DNA of 64,000 nucleotides from Pseudopyrenochaeta lycopersici (GCA_003313425.1 NHZP01000028.1:310001-374000); one strand, 5' to 3'. Numbered from the stretch's first letter, positions 10,267 through 21,597 are shown. Numbers and translations: made by a program. The notes: a model not told the origin generated them from the sequence alone.

Positions 10267-12595
10267 CCCTTGAAAGGCCGAGTTGTGCCATATTTTTGTA
10301 GCCAATCGGCTGCATCGTCGGCTAAAATTGACATTTTCCGAGTATCAGATGAGAAGCCTCACCGAAGAAATTGGGTGAGAGAAATTCGTACGATTGATCA
10401 AGCAAATGCGCAAGTTTAAGATCGTAATTTTGGAGCAATTGATCAATTTTTCAGCTAAAAACGCGTTGCCTGAAGGTTGGTTTCGCGCCTATGGGACTCA
10501 TTCACATGCTCAGACCAGCAGGATTTCCTACATATAGGAATTTGGCAGTAAATACAGCCCTATTGAGTTCGTTTTGGTCGAGCGCGGCGAAGTTGGTTCA
10601 CTGATAACTCACTAAGTGGGCGGCGAGGCGTTGAGCGCTTACCTGTAATAGCACAAACTACGCAACTGCGGTATTGGGGGTAAAGGCGATTAATTTGGTG
10701 CTGCCCCTGAGTGCTTTTCAATGGATCTAAACGTCGTAACGGCGTGGGTTGTATCATCAAATCTCTTAACTGTACCACCAACCTTGAAAGCCACGTCTTG
10801 TGATCATTGTAGCTGGTCTTCTCGTTGGCTGTATGCCACTTATAACTGTTGACAAGTGAGATGTCAATCAGAAGAGTAAACAAAGGCCTCCAGGTTTTCC
10901 GATGGGAGCGCAGGATTGGGTAGTAAGTCCTGAGTTGATCAAAACGATCAACAGCATTCATAAAGTGGTTGTAATCGTCAATCAGTACCGGTATACTCAG
11001 GGGCATCCGAATCTGGTTCCCAAACAGTCTCCGCGTTTGAGAAGATCCTGTTCTTGAAGCTGCTGGCCGACGCCGCTCTCTGGTGATAGTCTCCGCCAAA
11101 TTTCCAACTGTTGTAGCAAAGAGGACAACGTTATTATCCCTCCATGCGAACATGGCTACTCTCCTATTTCGGCTTACGTCATATCGTATTGTACCCCACT
11201 CCAACTGATCGCGCCAGGGCCGTACGTTGATGAGACGATCGGAGAAGCTTTCAGGGGCGTTTAAAAGGATTGCGGCGTCAGTAAACGTTGATTGCGACTG
11301 AGATTGCGATTGCGATTGCGACGAGGAAGGCCTAATTGGGAGTTGGTCCTAGAGAGAAAGATGGCCGTTTTGTACGTTAGCATTTGCCTCATTAATCTCA
11401 CGTGGGGTCTTCGAAGTTCGCACCGTACCGGCAGCTCCAATTCCATCAACTCGTAAACGCTCCAACAATTTGATCGAGGTAAACAAATTATCTATCCAAA
11501 TTACGTGCCTCATCGGCGGTAACAATCGTTGATTGGGCTCACCAGCAAGTTGGTCAAGAGTTAAATCCAAAACAACGGCTTGGGTAGGTGAAAACCCTTC
11601 TGTTCTCCATCGAGGACTGATTTTGTACGGCCCACCACCCGTGCTTTGTCCTTTTGAGTGAAACCTCCAGTTCAAACAATACCCAGAGTCTGCCAGGAGC
11701 CAGATCTTGTAACCAGTTGATTGTGCCTTACAATCAATTGTTGTTGTCTCTCTCGCACGCCCATAGAAACGTGTCATAGACTCATCAACGGCAAGGTGCT
11801 GGCCAGGGCTCCAATAATGTTGTGAGACCCTTCTGAAATGTTCTGAGAGGGCAAATATACGTTGAAACGTACTGGAAAATTGTGGATCGCCATCACCAAG
11901 GGGTTTGCAAACATACAGGTAGCGATCAATTTGTTGGAAACGATTACGGCTCATAATCTCGTGAACGTAATGGGGACTCCAAACTCCACGTCAGTTCTCC
12001 AATAATCGTCAATACACGGCTCCTGGTGTATTCCCATGTGGATTATAATAGCCAGGTAACCAAAAAACTCATTTGGAGTAACTGGGCGCCATGCACGTGC
12101 CAATTCTGGCTGAGGGCGTTCTCGGCGGTCGGGCAATCTCGTTTGTGTAATCACAAATTTGTTGGATTATTGTATCGTTCAATACAGCCGAAAGAGCTCA
12201 ATTGGGCTCTCACAATTCACTGCACCAGGCAAATTGGGTTTGCCACGTTGATGCTCGTTTTGTACGTGTAAAGGCTCCCATGTAGGCGGCGGAGTTTCTG
12301 GTGGCATTGGAGGCCTGTTTCTGTATCTCCGTGGCGGCAAAAAGTCGGTAGGAACGAGATCATCGTCGCGTCGGCCGTATGAACGCGTAACGCGCGGCAT
12401 ATTGGCGTAAAAAAAAGCCTTTTGGCGGTGATTTTGAGAAGGTTATTGTAATTGTAATCGTACAAATTATTGGCGTACACAGCTTTGGAGTTGTAAGACT
12501 TGGCACGCTAGTCGGGCCGTAGTATTGCCGGTGGGCACGTGCGTACGCTTTTATTGGTTGTATCAAAAATATGGCACAACTCGGCCTTTCAAGGG
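10267..12595 (-). mobile_element. piggyBac-like element PB3 with CTAA target duplication
   Basis: The 32-bp inverted repeats begin CCCTTGAAAGG (10267-10298 and 12564-12595). CTAA is duplicated at 10263-10266 and 12596-12599. CCCT ends and a 4-bp TTAA-like duplication are classical piggyBac features. Removing the element and one CTAA restores the transposase frame of element C exactly (LQPL|DVACF). The encoded transposase is frameshifted. Confidence 0.93.
10560..12400 (-). pseudogene. piggyBac-like transposase of PB3, several frameshifts
   Basis: Starts at 12400 (MPRVTRSYGRR). The blocks PPTWEPLHVQN, PIELF, then ICDYTNE, WRPVTPNEFFGYLAIIIHMG, the long open part 11954-11349 (QQIDRYLYV, AVDESMTRF, HVIWIDNLFTS) and the C-terminal 11204-10560 (FAWRDNNVVLFATT, AVDRFDQLRTYY, SCVVCAITGK) are all piggyBac-type. 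They lie in different frames, with breaks near 12180, 12140, 11950 and 11350-11204. One break could be an intron equivalent to that of PB1, but the others look like indels. Its sequence differs clearly from PB1/PB2, so it represents a separate lineage. Confidence 0.8.
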
Positions 12596-13899
12596 CTAAT
12601 GGTTGCAGAATATGCGAGGAGTGTGAGGGTAGCCATAACGGGATGATGTTGTTTTCCCTTGCGTAGGTCTCAAATGGCTCTGAGCAGTGGCTGCTGTGTC
12701 CATCCATAATGAGGAGTCGATTGACGCCTTTGGTGTGTTGCTTTGTACAAGGGTCAAACACCTCTGTAAGCCATATATAACCTAATCTGTCATTAGACCA
12801 TCCGGTTTCGCTATGAGCGATTACCCAGTCATCTGGAAGGCCTGCGTCCTTATCAAACCAGACGTTCTGGAACACCTTCCCTTTAGCGATAACCATGGCT
12901 GGTACACGGCGTTTGGCGACATTTATGCATTCAATAACCGTCATCCAGTCACGATCACCAGGCTGTATGTGGTATTTAGGGCCATCTCTTGCCGTCACAA
13001 CTTTGGCTGTACCAATGTCACCTCTTAGAAAGCCTATCTCGTCCATGTTGTAGATATCATCGTCTTGTATGCCATACTTGTTCGCCACATTCTTGAGAAG
13101 CTGAAAATGCTCCTTGATCACCTCAGGGTCCTCCCGTTCTGCTCTTTGGTAGTCGTATTTCTTGCTCTGCGCAATTTGCACTTCAGGGTTGCGTCCAACG
13201 TAGTTGTTGACCCAATTGACACCAACTTGTGGGTTACCCCGCAGTCGACGTAGCAAGTTTGCGGTATCTTCAACCATACGCTTGCGAGGGGTATCCGCGG
13301 GTGGCAAGGTCCAATATCCACTCAGTCAATGTCTGTTCTTCATCATCGTCAAGGTTTCTGTTGTTTGCAACGGTTCCGGTGCATGCAGGGTGGCCTTGGA
13401 GGCGACGTCTGAGTGTTTCATGGTTTACGCGATATATACTCGCTGCTCTCCTAATACTTGAGATTTCGTTCCTTTGTAACGCTTTTATTGCACAGTCGAT
13501 TCTTCCTTCTCGCGTATTGTCCTGAATCTTCGAGTTTACAGGCATGGTGGTGATGAGGTAGAGGGATGAAATGTTTTGGTGGGTGTCTTGGCACACTTGA
13601 CTAATTCGCTTGTGTGACTAACTCGCTTGTGAAGTAGAATGCTGAAACTGGCGGCGGTTTGTGAGGCGGCAGATGTGCGAGATTGATTGGTTGGATGGCT
13701 ACCGGCTAAATCAAGTTTTACTGCTTTCGCATTCTCGCCACCAAGCGCCTACGTCATCAAACGCCCCCTCCTACTAACCCCCACATCTTTATCCCGCGGA
13801 GTGAATAAAAACCAGAAGCAATCCATTTCTCTCACAGTCACCGTCCATGCCCATTTGTGCATAATTACATAATCCTCTTGTGGCTCACTTTTTAATAGC

Positions 13900-16601
13900 A
13901 TGGATAATCGACCTCCCGCACGCCAGGTAGCGATTCCTAAGCTTGGAAGACATGACCACGACCGCAAGGCTCCTCGGAAAAGATACAGCAAACCCCATGT
14001 GCGCAAAGCATGCAACAACTGTCACAAGCGCAAAGTCAGATGTAGTGGCGAACAGCCGCACTGTCGAAACTGCGCGGATCAACATGTGCCTTGTGTCTAT
14101 CCACAGGCGCGAAGGGATCGCTTGCAAGAGTTCGTCTTCCGAATTCTGAAGGATCGTCTGACTAATCCTGGCCAGAGCTACCGACCACAAGAATCAGCTT
14201 ATTGCTTTCCTGAAAAGTTTAACTGTCCGTGTCGATGATGGAGAAAAGCAAAAGATCGACGAGTTTCTCGACTCAGTATGTCTTCCAAACTCCGTGTCGT
14301 CACTAGCATTAATCCACAAAGCTTAGCGATGACGGCTCCGCTCCAGCGCCGCCCATGGCACGGAAAACATTTGAAAATCTGTCAAGAGAAGGCTCGGTGT
14401 CCGATGAAGAGAGCAAAGGCGGTCCAAATCGCGGAGAAACGGACGTTTCTGGGTCGGTCGGCTCCGATGACGGCCCTGATCTTTTGGATGAGAATCTGTT
14501 TCGAAGTAGCAGCTCGAGAGCTACCGGCTTTATTGGACAAAACTCTGAAGCCCAGTGGTTGCGGAGCCTTAAAATCCAAATGTATGCGGATGCTTTGCAT
14601 GCACAGCGAAAATCGTCCGAACTTACCAGCATCTTGTATGGCTCGGATTCTACCTTTTACCTCGACGATGACGATCTTGATGTGGACATCATGGTGGACC
14701 CGTACGAGCTGCCTCCGCCAGAGACAGCTGAAAGGTTATTCGACTGCTACATGCAAACAGTTCATTACTCTTTCCCCATCCTACCCAAGGCGTTTGAAGA
14801 GCAGTTCCGAAAGTACAACAATTCTATCAAACTAAAACGACCATTTCATGTCCCTAAGGGATGGCAAGCAATGCTGAACCTGGTCTTGGCGATAGGGGCA
14901 CAGTATTCGCATTTGATACAGGCCGAATGGCGAGCGGACGAAAGAGACCGCCTCATCTATATGATGAGAGCGATTCGGATTCTCAGGTTAGACGAAATTG
15001 CGACTTCTCTCCATGCTCCTAGTCTTTCAATAATTCGAGTATGTTACCGGATACCCTGGGATGTTCCTGTCGGCACATTCTAAATTTCTAATCATTATTA
15101 GGCTACCGGTCTGCTGTCTCTGTATTACTTAACAGTCGGTCATGTTAGCCGGTGAGACAGTCCTCACTATAACCTCGTCCATTTACAGCATTGACATCGT
15201 TCCTCTAGAGCCTGGGTGATGATAGGCATATCGTTGCGATTTGCTGTTGCTGTTGGCCTTCACCTTGAAAACGACGATCCCTCCGCCTTACCAAGTGAGA
15301 AAGAGAGCTTAGTACGAACATGGTGGAGCCTACACTCCATTGAGAGCCTCTTGTCCACTCTCATCGGTCGCCCTTGTATGATACCTAACGACAATTGCAC
15401 CGTTCCCCTACCACAAGTATTACCCGAAGAACAACCTTGCAACAGTATTCCCCCCCAATGGAGGAATCTGGTTGGAACGAGAAGTAAAAGTACCGCACTT
15501 TCGGACACATCTTCACCAGGTACGGCGAGTAGTGGGGATCCAGAAACTGTCAAACGTGTTTCGGTTCTCCAGGCTCGTACGCAAATCTCTATCTTCATGC
15601 AAAAAGCCCTCTCGAAACTGTATCTGCCACGGATATCGATCGAATCCTGGGAACGAATTCAAAAAGAGATCGCCTCATTAACAAGGGAATTGGATGAATG
15701 GGCGGTGGCAGCGCTACCTGAAGGACTCGGCCAGGCGAACTCAATCCATGATTCCGGTGTCCAACGCGAGCGACTGTTGCTCAGCTTCCAGTACCATAGT
15801 GCCAAGCTGCTTATCTGTCGCCCATGCCTTTGCCGCCTTGAGCGACGCATCAAGAGCCAGAGTTATGCTTCGAGAAATTTCAATATAAAAATGGCCGAAG
15901 CATGTGTTCAAGCTGCTCAAGCGTTAACGAGCCTTTTCCCCGAACAACCGGACTGGATGTTCATTTACCAGCGAAGTCCGTGGTGGTGCATCGTACACTA
16001 CATCATGCAGGCGATCACAGTTTTCCTTCTTGAGATGTCCTTCAGCGGGACTGGCACGACCCACACCGGTGGAGAACTTTCCAATAGCATCGATAAGCTC
16101 GTTCGATGGCTCCGATTCATGAGCGTCAGCAACGCCATCGCCGAGCGTGCGTACAAAATGGTAATGGCCATTATCGAGAGCGGCGCACTGCAAGTCCGAA
16201 ACGACATATCCGATGTTTTGGTAGAGGAGCAGGCAGGGATAGATCGTGGCCACTCATTCCCACCCTACTCCACGTCAAGCGATACCGCCTTTCCTTCACA
16301 GCCCGAAAACCCCTTTCCACAGGGCGAACGGAAGATACCGTTATTCCACTACCCCACTGCGACTACTAATGTCGATATCCAGTTCCCTACCACTCTCTGG
16401 GAACAGCAGCCTGCGCATGCCTTTGATGAATTCCAACCCAACCAGTACTTTATGCTTAATCCAAGCCTGCAAATGCCTCCAGTTTTCGGCAACCCCTATT
16501 TGACCAACTACGATCGACCCATTCCGCCAACAAGCCCGTTCTATCCGTATATAGACGCTACCACAGATGATGCAGCAACGATGGATCCGTACTCTGCTTA
16601 G
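13900..16601 (+). CDS. Zn2Cys6 fungal transcription factor 2 (5 exons, 829 aa)
   Basis: Nuclear DNA-binding regulator. Exons are 13900-14129, 14176-14275, 14322-15038, 15102-15151 and 15209-16601; all phases agree and total 830 codons. The zinc cluster is complete (Cys38, 41, 48, 55, 58, 65; ACNNCHKRKVRC...CRNC), followed by a linker with QLIAFLKSLTVRVDD. The fungal_trans domain spans about residues 230-480, with SRAWVMIGISLRFAVAVGLH at the exon 4/5 junction and VRTWWSLHSIESLLSTLIGRP. Introns use GTTCGT/CTGACTAAT, GTATGT, GTATGT and GTGAGA donors or branch sites and are 46-63 bp. The C-terminus is Pro/Phe/Tyr-rich, as in activation regions. No stop or frameshift is seen. Targets are unknown. 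Confidence 0.92.
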
Positions 16602-16639
16602 AGGACAACCAAGGGCTCCTGACTGAGCATCTCGTTCGC

Positions 16640-17440
16640 CAGGGCAGCCCAGGATTATATCAATCGGCGAGCTTTAGTTTCCAAGGATCATTTTCGACAG
16701 CAACTATCAGCTGCTATACCGCTGTCGCTAATGAGCCTTTTTGACCGACAAGGGATTCCGGAGTCGCTTCTTCGGGATCGATATCAGCAAGACGAGGATA
16801 GAGAAACCGACTTCTAAGACGATATCCACACGCTAACCAGCTATTCTCTGATGGAAATGAGCGCGGATGGAGACGAGTTTGAGATGCACCCACTGGTGCA
16901 GTTCTCAACCAAAAAGTGGCTCGAGCTGAACGGGGAAGCTGGAGGAGTGGAAGGAAACGAACGCGACGTTCGTGGACGGCAGCTACCCGGTAGGCCGCCA
17001 CGAGAACTGGGCGGTGTGTCGAGCGCTGTTTCCGCACGCCCAGGCCGCAGTAGGGCGCCGGCCAGCTGATGTAAAGGCGCTAGAGGCGTGGGCGTCGGTT
17101 CTGTTCAAAGCGACGTGGTATGCAAGCGAGATGGGGCAGTGTGAAGTAGGAAGGGACATGGGAACTGGTGCTTTAGAGGCAAAGGAGGCCAGTATCTGAG
17201 CGGAGCATCCCGGCACGCTGACCAGCGTGAGCAACTTGGCGTCGGTACTGCAGTATTAGGGGAAGTACGAGGCGGCAGAGGAGGTGTTGTCACCTCTAGA
17301 CAGCACATGGCCTACAAGGCTGGTGCAGCGAGTGCTCAAGCGGGCCACATAGCGGGCAGATCTGAACTACTCGCGAGCACCGGTAGTCCTGGAGTCACGT
17401 TTTTCGCCACTACCTCGGCCGAGCTATTTGCATGTCACGA
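16640..17440 (+). pseudogene. Relic of an NB-ARC/NACHT-TPR (NLR-type) gene
   Basis: The pieces LMSLFDRQGIPESLLRDRY, LTSYSLMEMSADG, FEMHPLVQFSTKKWLEL, SYPVGRHENWAVCRALFPHA, ALEAWASVLFKATWYASEMG and TLTSVSNLASVLQY are hallmarks of the winged-helix to tetratricopeptide part of fungal NLR proteins. Such proteins are linked to non-self recognition. The pieces lie in different frames with stops (for example at ETDF-stop-DDIH near 16815). The nucleotide-binding domain and most TPR repeats are missing. Clearly a dead fragment, 40 bp downstream of the regulator gene. Confidence 0.75.
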
Positions 17441-17639
17441 GTAACCAACACTATGCTATCAAGGTTCTGTATAGGCAGTTTTTTGGTAATAAAATTGATG
17501 AATTTTGAATTTATCAGCCATTAGAAGCTGTTACCGCTATAGTAATTAATAACCTGCTGCAGTTTCGTGCGGAACTGACGCGCCTCAGCGTTAATCTCCT
17601 CCTGTGAGATTTGCTGCTACGCTTGAAGCAGTTAAGCTA

Positions 17640-19499
17640 ACATGGATTACCAGTCATCCGCGAAAACCAGTCATCCGCGTGCCCCACCAAAATCGATGCT
17701 CCTCAGCGCGCTCAACCAACAATAGCCTCTCCACAATATCTTAAAATGTCTTCAACAGAGGGTAGGATGGATCTAGCTATCCAAGCAATTCAGGAAAATA
17801 AGTTATCTCGTGTTTACCATGCAGCTGTGTTGTACGCTGTTCCTGAGTCTACTCTTCGAGACCGCCTCAAAGGTGGCCTACCTCAGGCCACGCGCAATCG
17901 CCAGAAGCGCAAGCTAGATCCTACTGAAGAGCAGGTCCTTGTTGAGTGGATACTAGACCTTGCTCGACGAGGATATCCACCTGTAATTATCCAAGTGCGA
18001 CAAATGGCAGACACACTGCTCGCTGCGCGCAACACAGATCCTCCTCCTCAACCTATTGGCAAGAACTGGGCGACGCGCTTCATCAATAGCCAGCCAGAGC
18101 TCAGTACTAGGTGGAATAGAAAGCTTGCATCGCAACGCGCTCTCAATGAGCAGCCAGCTGCTATCAGCTCGTGGTTTAACCTTGTACAAGAGACGCGCGA
18201 GGAGGCTGGAGTACTAGCAAGAGATACCTATAACTTTGATGAGACAGGGTTCATGATGGGTGTCGCAGCAACGTCAAAGGTTGTCACTAGCTCAGACATT
18301 ATTGGACGAGCAATCATGGTTCAGCCAGGTAACCGCCACTGGGTCACGACAATTGAGTCAATCAGCGCGACAGGCAACCTGCTCCCTCCTTTTATTATCC
18401 TAGCTGCTAAGCAGCACCAAGCCTCCTGGTACAACAGCTTACCTGCTAGCTCAGCAGGCTCAGTAATAGCAGTCAGCGACAATGGCTGGACAACAGATAA
18501 GCTAGGCCTTGACTGGCTGAAGCACTTTGACAGGCATACTGCTGCTAGTACTCAAGGAGCATATCGCCTGCTTATACTAGACGGCCACAGCAGCCACGCA
18601 ACGCCTGAGTTTGACCAGTACTGTAAGAACAACAGTATCATCAGCCTCTGCATGCCTCCTCATACCTCGCATCTCCTGCAGCCTCTTGACGTTGGCTGCT
18701 TCTCTCCTCTAAAGCGCGCGTACGGCAGAGCAATTGAAGAGCTTGCACGCCAAGGGACGAACCACGTCGATAAGCTAGACTTTCTCTCTATCTACTTCAA
18801 GGTTAGAGCAGAGGCGTTATCAGAGAAGAACATTAAGGCAGGCTTTCAAGCTACAGGCCTTGTCCCAGCTTGTCCAGAGCGCGTCCTCTCGTCGCTTACA
18901 GTTGTCCGCACGCCGTCTCCACCAGCGACAACAGAGGTAGCAGCAGCTGAGTGGACAGCTGAGACGCCGCGCACGGTATCTCAGCTAAAGCAGCAGGCTC
19001 AGCTAGTTCGAGACCTTCTGCATCGTCAGTCTCAAAGCCCAAGTAGTCGAGCTATTCAGCAGATTGTTAAAGGATGTCAGCTTGCATTAGACTCAGCAGC
19101 TCTCCTCACAGACGAGATTTCAAAGTTTCGCGCAGCTCTGCGACGTAAAAAACGTAAGCAGCAGCAGCGCAGGCAGTATATAGCTCGAGGAGGAGCTTTG
19201 CAGGTTGAGCAGGGCCTGCTGCTTGCCGTAGAGGCAGGTAGGGTAGCTAATGAGGGTAGTCAAGCTGAGCCTGGGCAAGTGCGCCAGCGCGCACCGCCAA
19301 CGTGCAGTAACTGTCATATCCAAGGACATAATCGGACTCAGTGTGGACGTAGATAGACAAGCTTATCTATTTATTAATTATTAAATTTACTGCGTTGTTG
19401 TTAAGCAATTGAGCAAAAAGGCATTTTGATTGTGGTGGTTTTCGCGGATGGCTGGTTTTCGCGGATGACTGGTTTTCGCGGATGACTAGTAATCCACGT
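17640..19499 (+). mobile_element. pogo/Fot1-like element A1 (TIR type A), complete
   Basis: The ends begin ACATGG/ACGTGGATTAC and carry tandem copies of a 17-bp unit, CCAGTCATCCGCGAAAA: two at the left (from 17650) and three at the right (to 19490). TA is at 17638-17639 and 19500-19501. It contains one open transposase gene. The right-hand TA is at the same time the left-hand TA of element B2 (starts 19502), so the two elements abut head to tail with only TA between them. Confidence 0.93.
17746..19356 (+). CDS. pogo-like DDE_1 transposase of element A1 (536 aa, intact)
   Basis: Nuclear cut-and-paste transposase. The N-terminal psq-type HTH (about 5-45, with AAVLYAVPESTLRDRL) is followed by a CENP-B/Tc5-type HTH (55-120, with LVEWILDLARRGYPP and NWATRFINSQPEL). 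The catalytic residues are Asp165 (YNFDETGFM), Asp279 (LLILDGHSSHAT) and Asp315 (LLQPLDVGCFS), with 35 residues between the last two. The C-terminus is Lys/Arg/Gln-rich (about 465-485) and ends in a CCHC zinc knuckle, CSNCHIQGHNRTQC. No intron is needed. Relatives in this window are 44523-45514 (truncated), 51787-53392 (stop and frameshift) and two RIP-destroyed copies. Confidence 0.95.
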   Translation: MSSTEGRMDLAIQAIQENKLSRVYHAAVLYAVPESTLRDRLKGGLPQATRNRQKRKLDPTEEQVLVEWILDLARRGYPPVIIQVRQMADTLLAARNTDPPPQPIGKNWATRFINSQPELSTRWNRKLASQRALNEQPAAISSWFNLVQETREEAGVLARDTYNFDETGFMMGVAATSKVVTSSDIIGRAIMVQPGNRHWVTTIESISATGNLLPPFIILAAKQHQASWYNSLPASSAGSVIAVSDNGWTTDKLGLDWLKHFDRHTAASTQGAYRLLILDGHSSHATPEFDQYCKNNSIISLCMPPHTSHLLQPLDVGCFSPLKRAYGRAIEELARQGTNHVDKLDFLSIYFKVRAEALSEKNIKAGFQATGLVPACPERVLSSLTVVRTPSPPATTEVAAAEWTAETPRTVSQLKQQAQLVRDLLHRQSQSPSSRAIQQIVKGCQLALDSAALLTDEISKFRAALRRKKRKQQQRRQYIARGGALQVEQGLLLAVEAGRVANEGSQAEPGQVRQRAPPTCSNCHIQGHNRTQCGRR

Positions 19500-19506
19500 T
19501 AACGTG
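19495..19506. repeat. Palindromic junction CACGTTAACGTG between elements A1 and B2
   Basis: The last five bases of A1 (CACGT), the shared TA and the first five bases of B2 (ACGTG) form a perfect 12-bp palindrome. The same junction occurs at 51654-51665. It shows that one element inserted exactly at the TA bordering another. Confidence 0.9.
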
Positions 19507-21597
19507 TTCCACCAGTCAGTGGCGAACACCAGTCAGTCGCACACCACCACGAAACGAGAGGATCTCAACGTACGATAACGCGACAACCACGCAGCAAATT
19601 TGCTAGCAAATATAGTAATAATATTCTCTATCTCTGTCTACACGAGGTGCGAATATGACCTTAAACTCTACATTTACTGCAGGTTAGAGGTGCTCGTTGC
19701 CGAGGCCGAGAAGCCTCACCCTCTACCCTTACATTTAAGGCTCTTTCAGCAGCCACAGCTAACGCACGACTTACCTCGACCTATAACGCGCCTCTAGCTG
19801 CAATATATTATCGCTGCCTGTCCTTCCTACGTCGTAAACGCGCGTTTAAGGCACAGAGTTTACTGTTTTCTTCTGCTAAGATTATAGCTAAGTTTATAGC
19901 TAGCTAACAGCCTTTAATAAGCTGAGCGAGAGCCTTGCTTAAGGGGCTCTGTGATTAACAGTAGAGGAGCTCACGTACAAGACGGGCCTGTTAATTAAGT
20001 TAATCTATCGTGTAAGGCGTTTCTGTTGTCTAAACAGCCTCAGCTATAGCCTCTGTCTGTAGAGGAGACAGTGTACAGATAACTGTAAGCGTTGATAGGA
20101 CGCGTTTAGGATAGAACAGGACTAAGCCTGTTGCCCGAAAGTCTCTAAGGATGTTTAAAACTAAGAAAATAGTTATACGTATATTAGGATATATATATAG
20201 AAACTTATCCTTATTAATAAACTGCACCTATTAGCGCGTAAGCCTATCTATCGCGTGTCTGTACGCTGTCTTAAGAGGCGAGAAGTAACTAATATTAAGA
20301 GGCTGTAGCTTGTAAGACGTATAAGAAAGTATATAAAGAGTAATAATATTCCTCTCTAAGTAGTAAGTATTAAATACAGGCGTTGCGTAGCTGCTGTAGC
20401 TATCTAGTATAAGAAGGTAATAGCTTCTAATCGTACGTAAGGCTGTAAGGACGTTAAAATACTTTAACTAGGCAAGGCTAAGGTCGTTAGTTATCTATCT
20501 ATTATTACTTACACTAATACTCTAGTTACTAGGCAGCTAAAGCTTAGGACTATACTATAACGCTTAGTAGACCTTACCCTTAAGGATAATAAAGGGAGGT
20601 AGTACTGTAATGGGCTGCGCCCTTTGAGCAAGAGAGGCTTCGCTACTATCGCACGGGGAGCGAACTCCTTAATCTCCTCTGCCCCCTTTTCTCATAAGCT
20701 CGTACAAGTTGGTAGCTAGAGGGGCACGTCCCTCTTCACTCGTACGAACATATATATATCCTCTAAGGATACCTGTAACCTCTTCTCTATCTTTCTCCTT
20801 CTGTAGTATAGGACAAATGCACACTCGTTAGCTAGGCCTCTTCGCCCATGACAAGTACGTAGCCTATAGCGCTTACACACTTAATTATTATTATTTAGTT
20901 ACAGTTGCTAGGCTATATAATAGTTACTTACCTAATAGTATTAGAGCTAGTAACTACCTTTAACGTTAAGGCGATACTTATTATAAACCCTATCTTATTA
21001 AAGTTATAAGTGTCCTCTACTACTATCCTATACGTCTTAATTATGTCCCTTATAAGGCTATACTAGGTGTTTATCTTTATAAGATCCTTATATTTTACGC
21101 GCTGTAAGTAAAATTTATAGTTCTACTTTATCTAAAGCTCTAACTAAGCTTTAATAAAGTAAGAGACCTAGTTCTTACTAAGAGGTAGTAGAGGAGGCTG
21201 CTAACCTCGTGCAGTAAGAAGGGCGTCTCTTATCTAACGTACGTTAATAATATAAGGCGGAAAGCCTTATTAATTAAGCTCTAGTATCTATTAAATAAGG
21301 CTCTGTTCCTTAGTAAGTAATAGCTTCTGTTTACGTGCGTTGATAATAGGTTAAGGTAGGCGTCCGTCGAGGCGACCTTGGAGCGTTAAATTAGGAACGT
21401 TAAACAGCTGCGCAGCCCTCTGGACGCTCTTTATCTGCTTTAAATTAAAGGCCTGCGATGCAAGAAGGACACGACCTTCCTTTTGAGCTGCAGGAGGCTG
21501 TCGTTGAGAGGTCATCGTTGTTGTTTTGAGAGCAAGCGTGGACGATTTGGTGGGGTGTGCGACTGACTGGTGTTCGCCACTGACTGGTGGAACACGT
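19502..21597 (-). mobile_element. pogo/Fot1-like element B2 (TIR type B), interior destroyed by RIP
   Basis: The ends ACGTGTTCCACCAGTCAGTG (19502) and the matching right end (to 21597) agree over about 47 bp and carry two CCAGTCAG(T) motifs each. TA is at 19500-19501 and 21598-21599. The interior from about 19640 to 21480 has almost no CA dinucleotide (none in 20941-21060) and very many TA, while CG is kept: a RIP pattern. The terminal ~100 bp on both sides are undamaged. It is about 230 bp longer than A1. Confidence 0.9.
19700..21480 (-). pseudogene. RIP-destroyed pogo-like transposase of element B2
   Basis: On the minus strand, 20227-20030 reads DFRATGLVLFYPKRVLSTLT, corresponding to GFQATGLVPACPERVLSSLT of the intact A1 protein. 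Upstream traces (for example near 20400, LDSYS and similar) continue the alignment. Stops are frequent throughout, so no product is possible. A stretch around 20600-20700 retains more CA/GC and may be a less mutated island or a small separate insertion. Confidence 0.7.

Larger units (their letters stand above)
9570..13545 (-). pseudogene. pogo-like transposase of element C, frameshifted and split by piggyBac
   Basis: Starts at ATG 13545. The N-terminal HTH region is followed by a one-base loss in a C run near 13284 (GYP to PRKRMVEDT). The catalytic blocks YNMDEIGF and LLIMDGHSSHC follow, and the frame then stops inside the inserted piggyBac at ...SHILQPL. It resumes beyond 10262 with DVACFSSVKKRY, which supplies the third catalytic Asp. 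A further frameshift near 9830 separates the C-terminal tail, which ends in a CCHC zinc knuckle (CRGCMSTGHNIRTC). The protein is non-functional. Confidence 0.88.
7435..13634 (-). mobile_element. pogo/Fot1-like element C (outer host of a nested insertion)
   Basis: The ends are CTTCACAAGCGAGTTAGT at 7435 and its reverse complement ending at 13634, flanked by TA at 7433-7434 and 13635-13636. A second motif CACAAGCGAATTAGTCA follows inside each end. Removing the two inner elements (7455-9457 plus one TA; 10267-12595 plus one CTAA) leaves about 1862 bp, almost exactly the size of the intact pogo element at 17640-19499 (1860 bp). One insertion is inside the left terminal repeat and the other is inside the transposase gene, so the element cannot move by itself. 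Confidence 0.88.
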
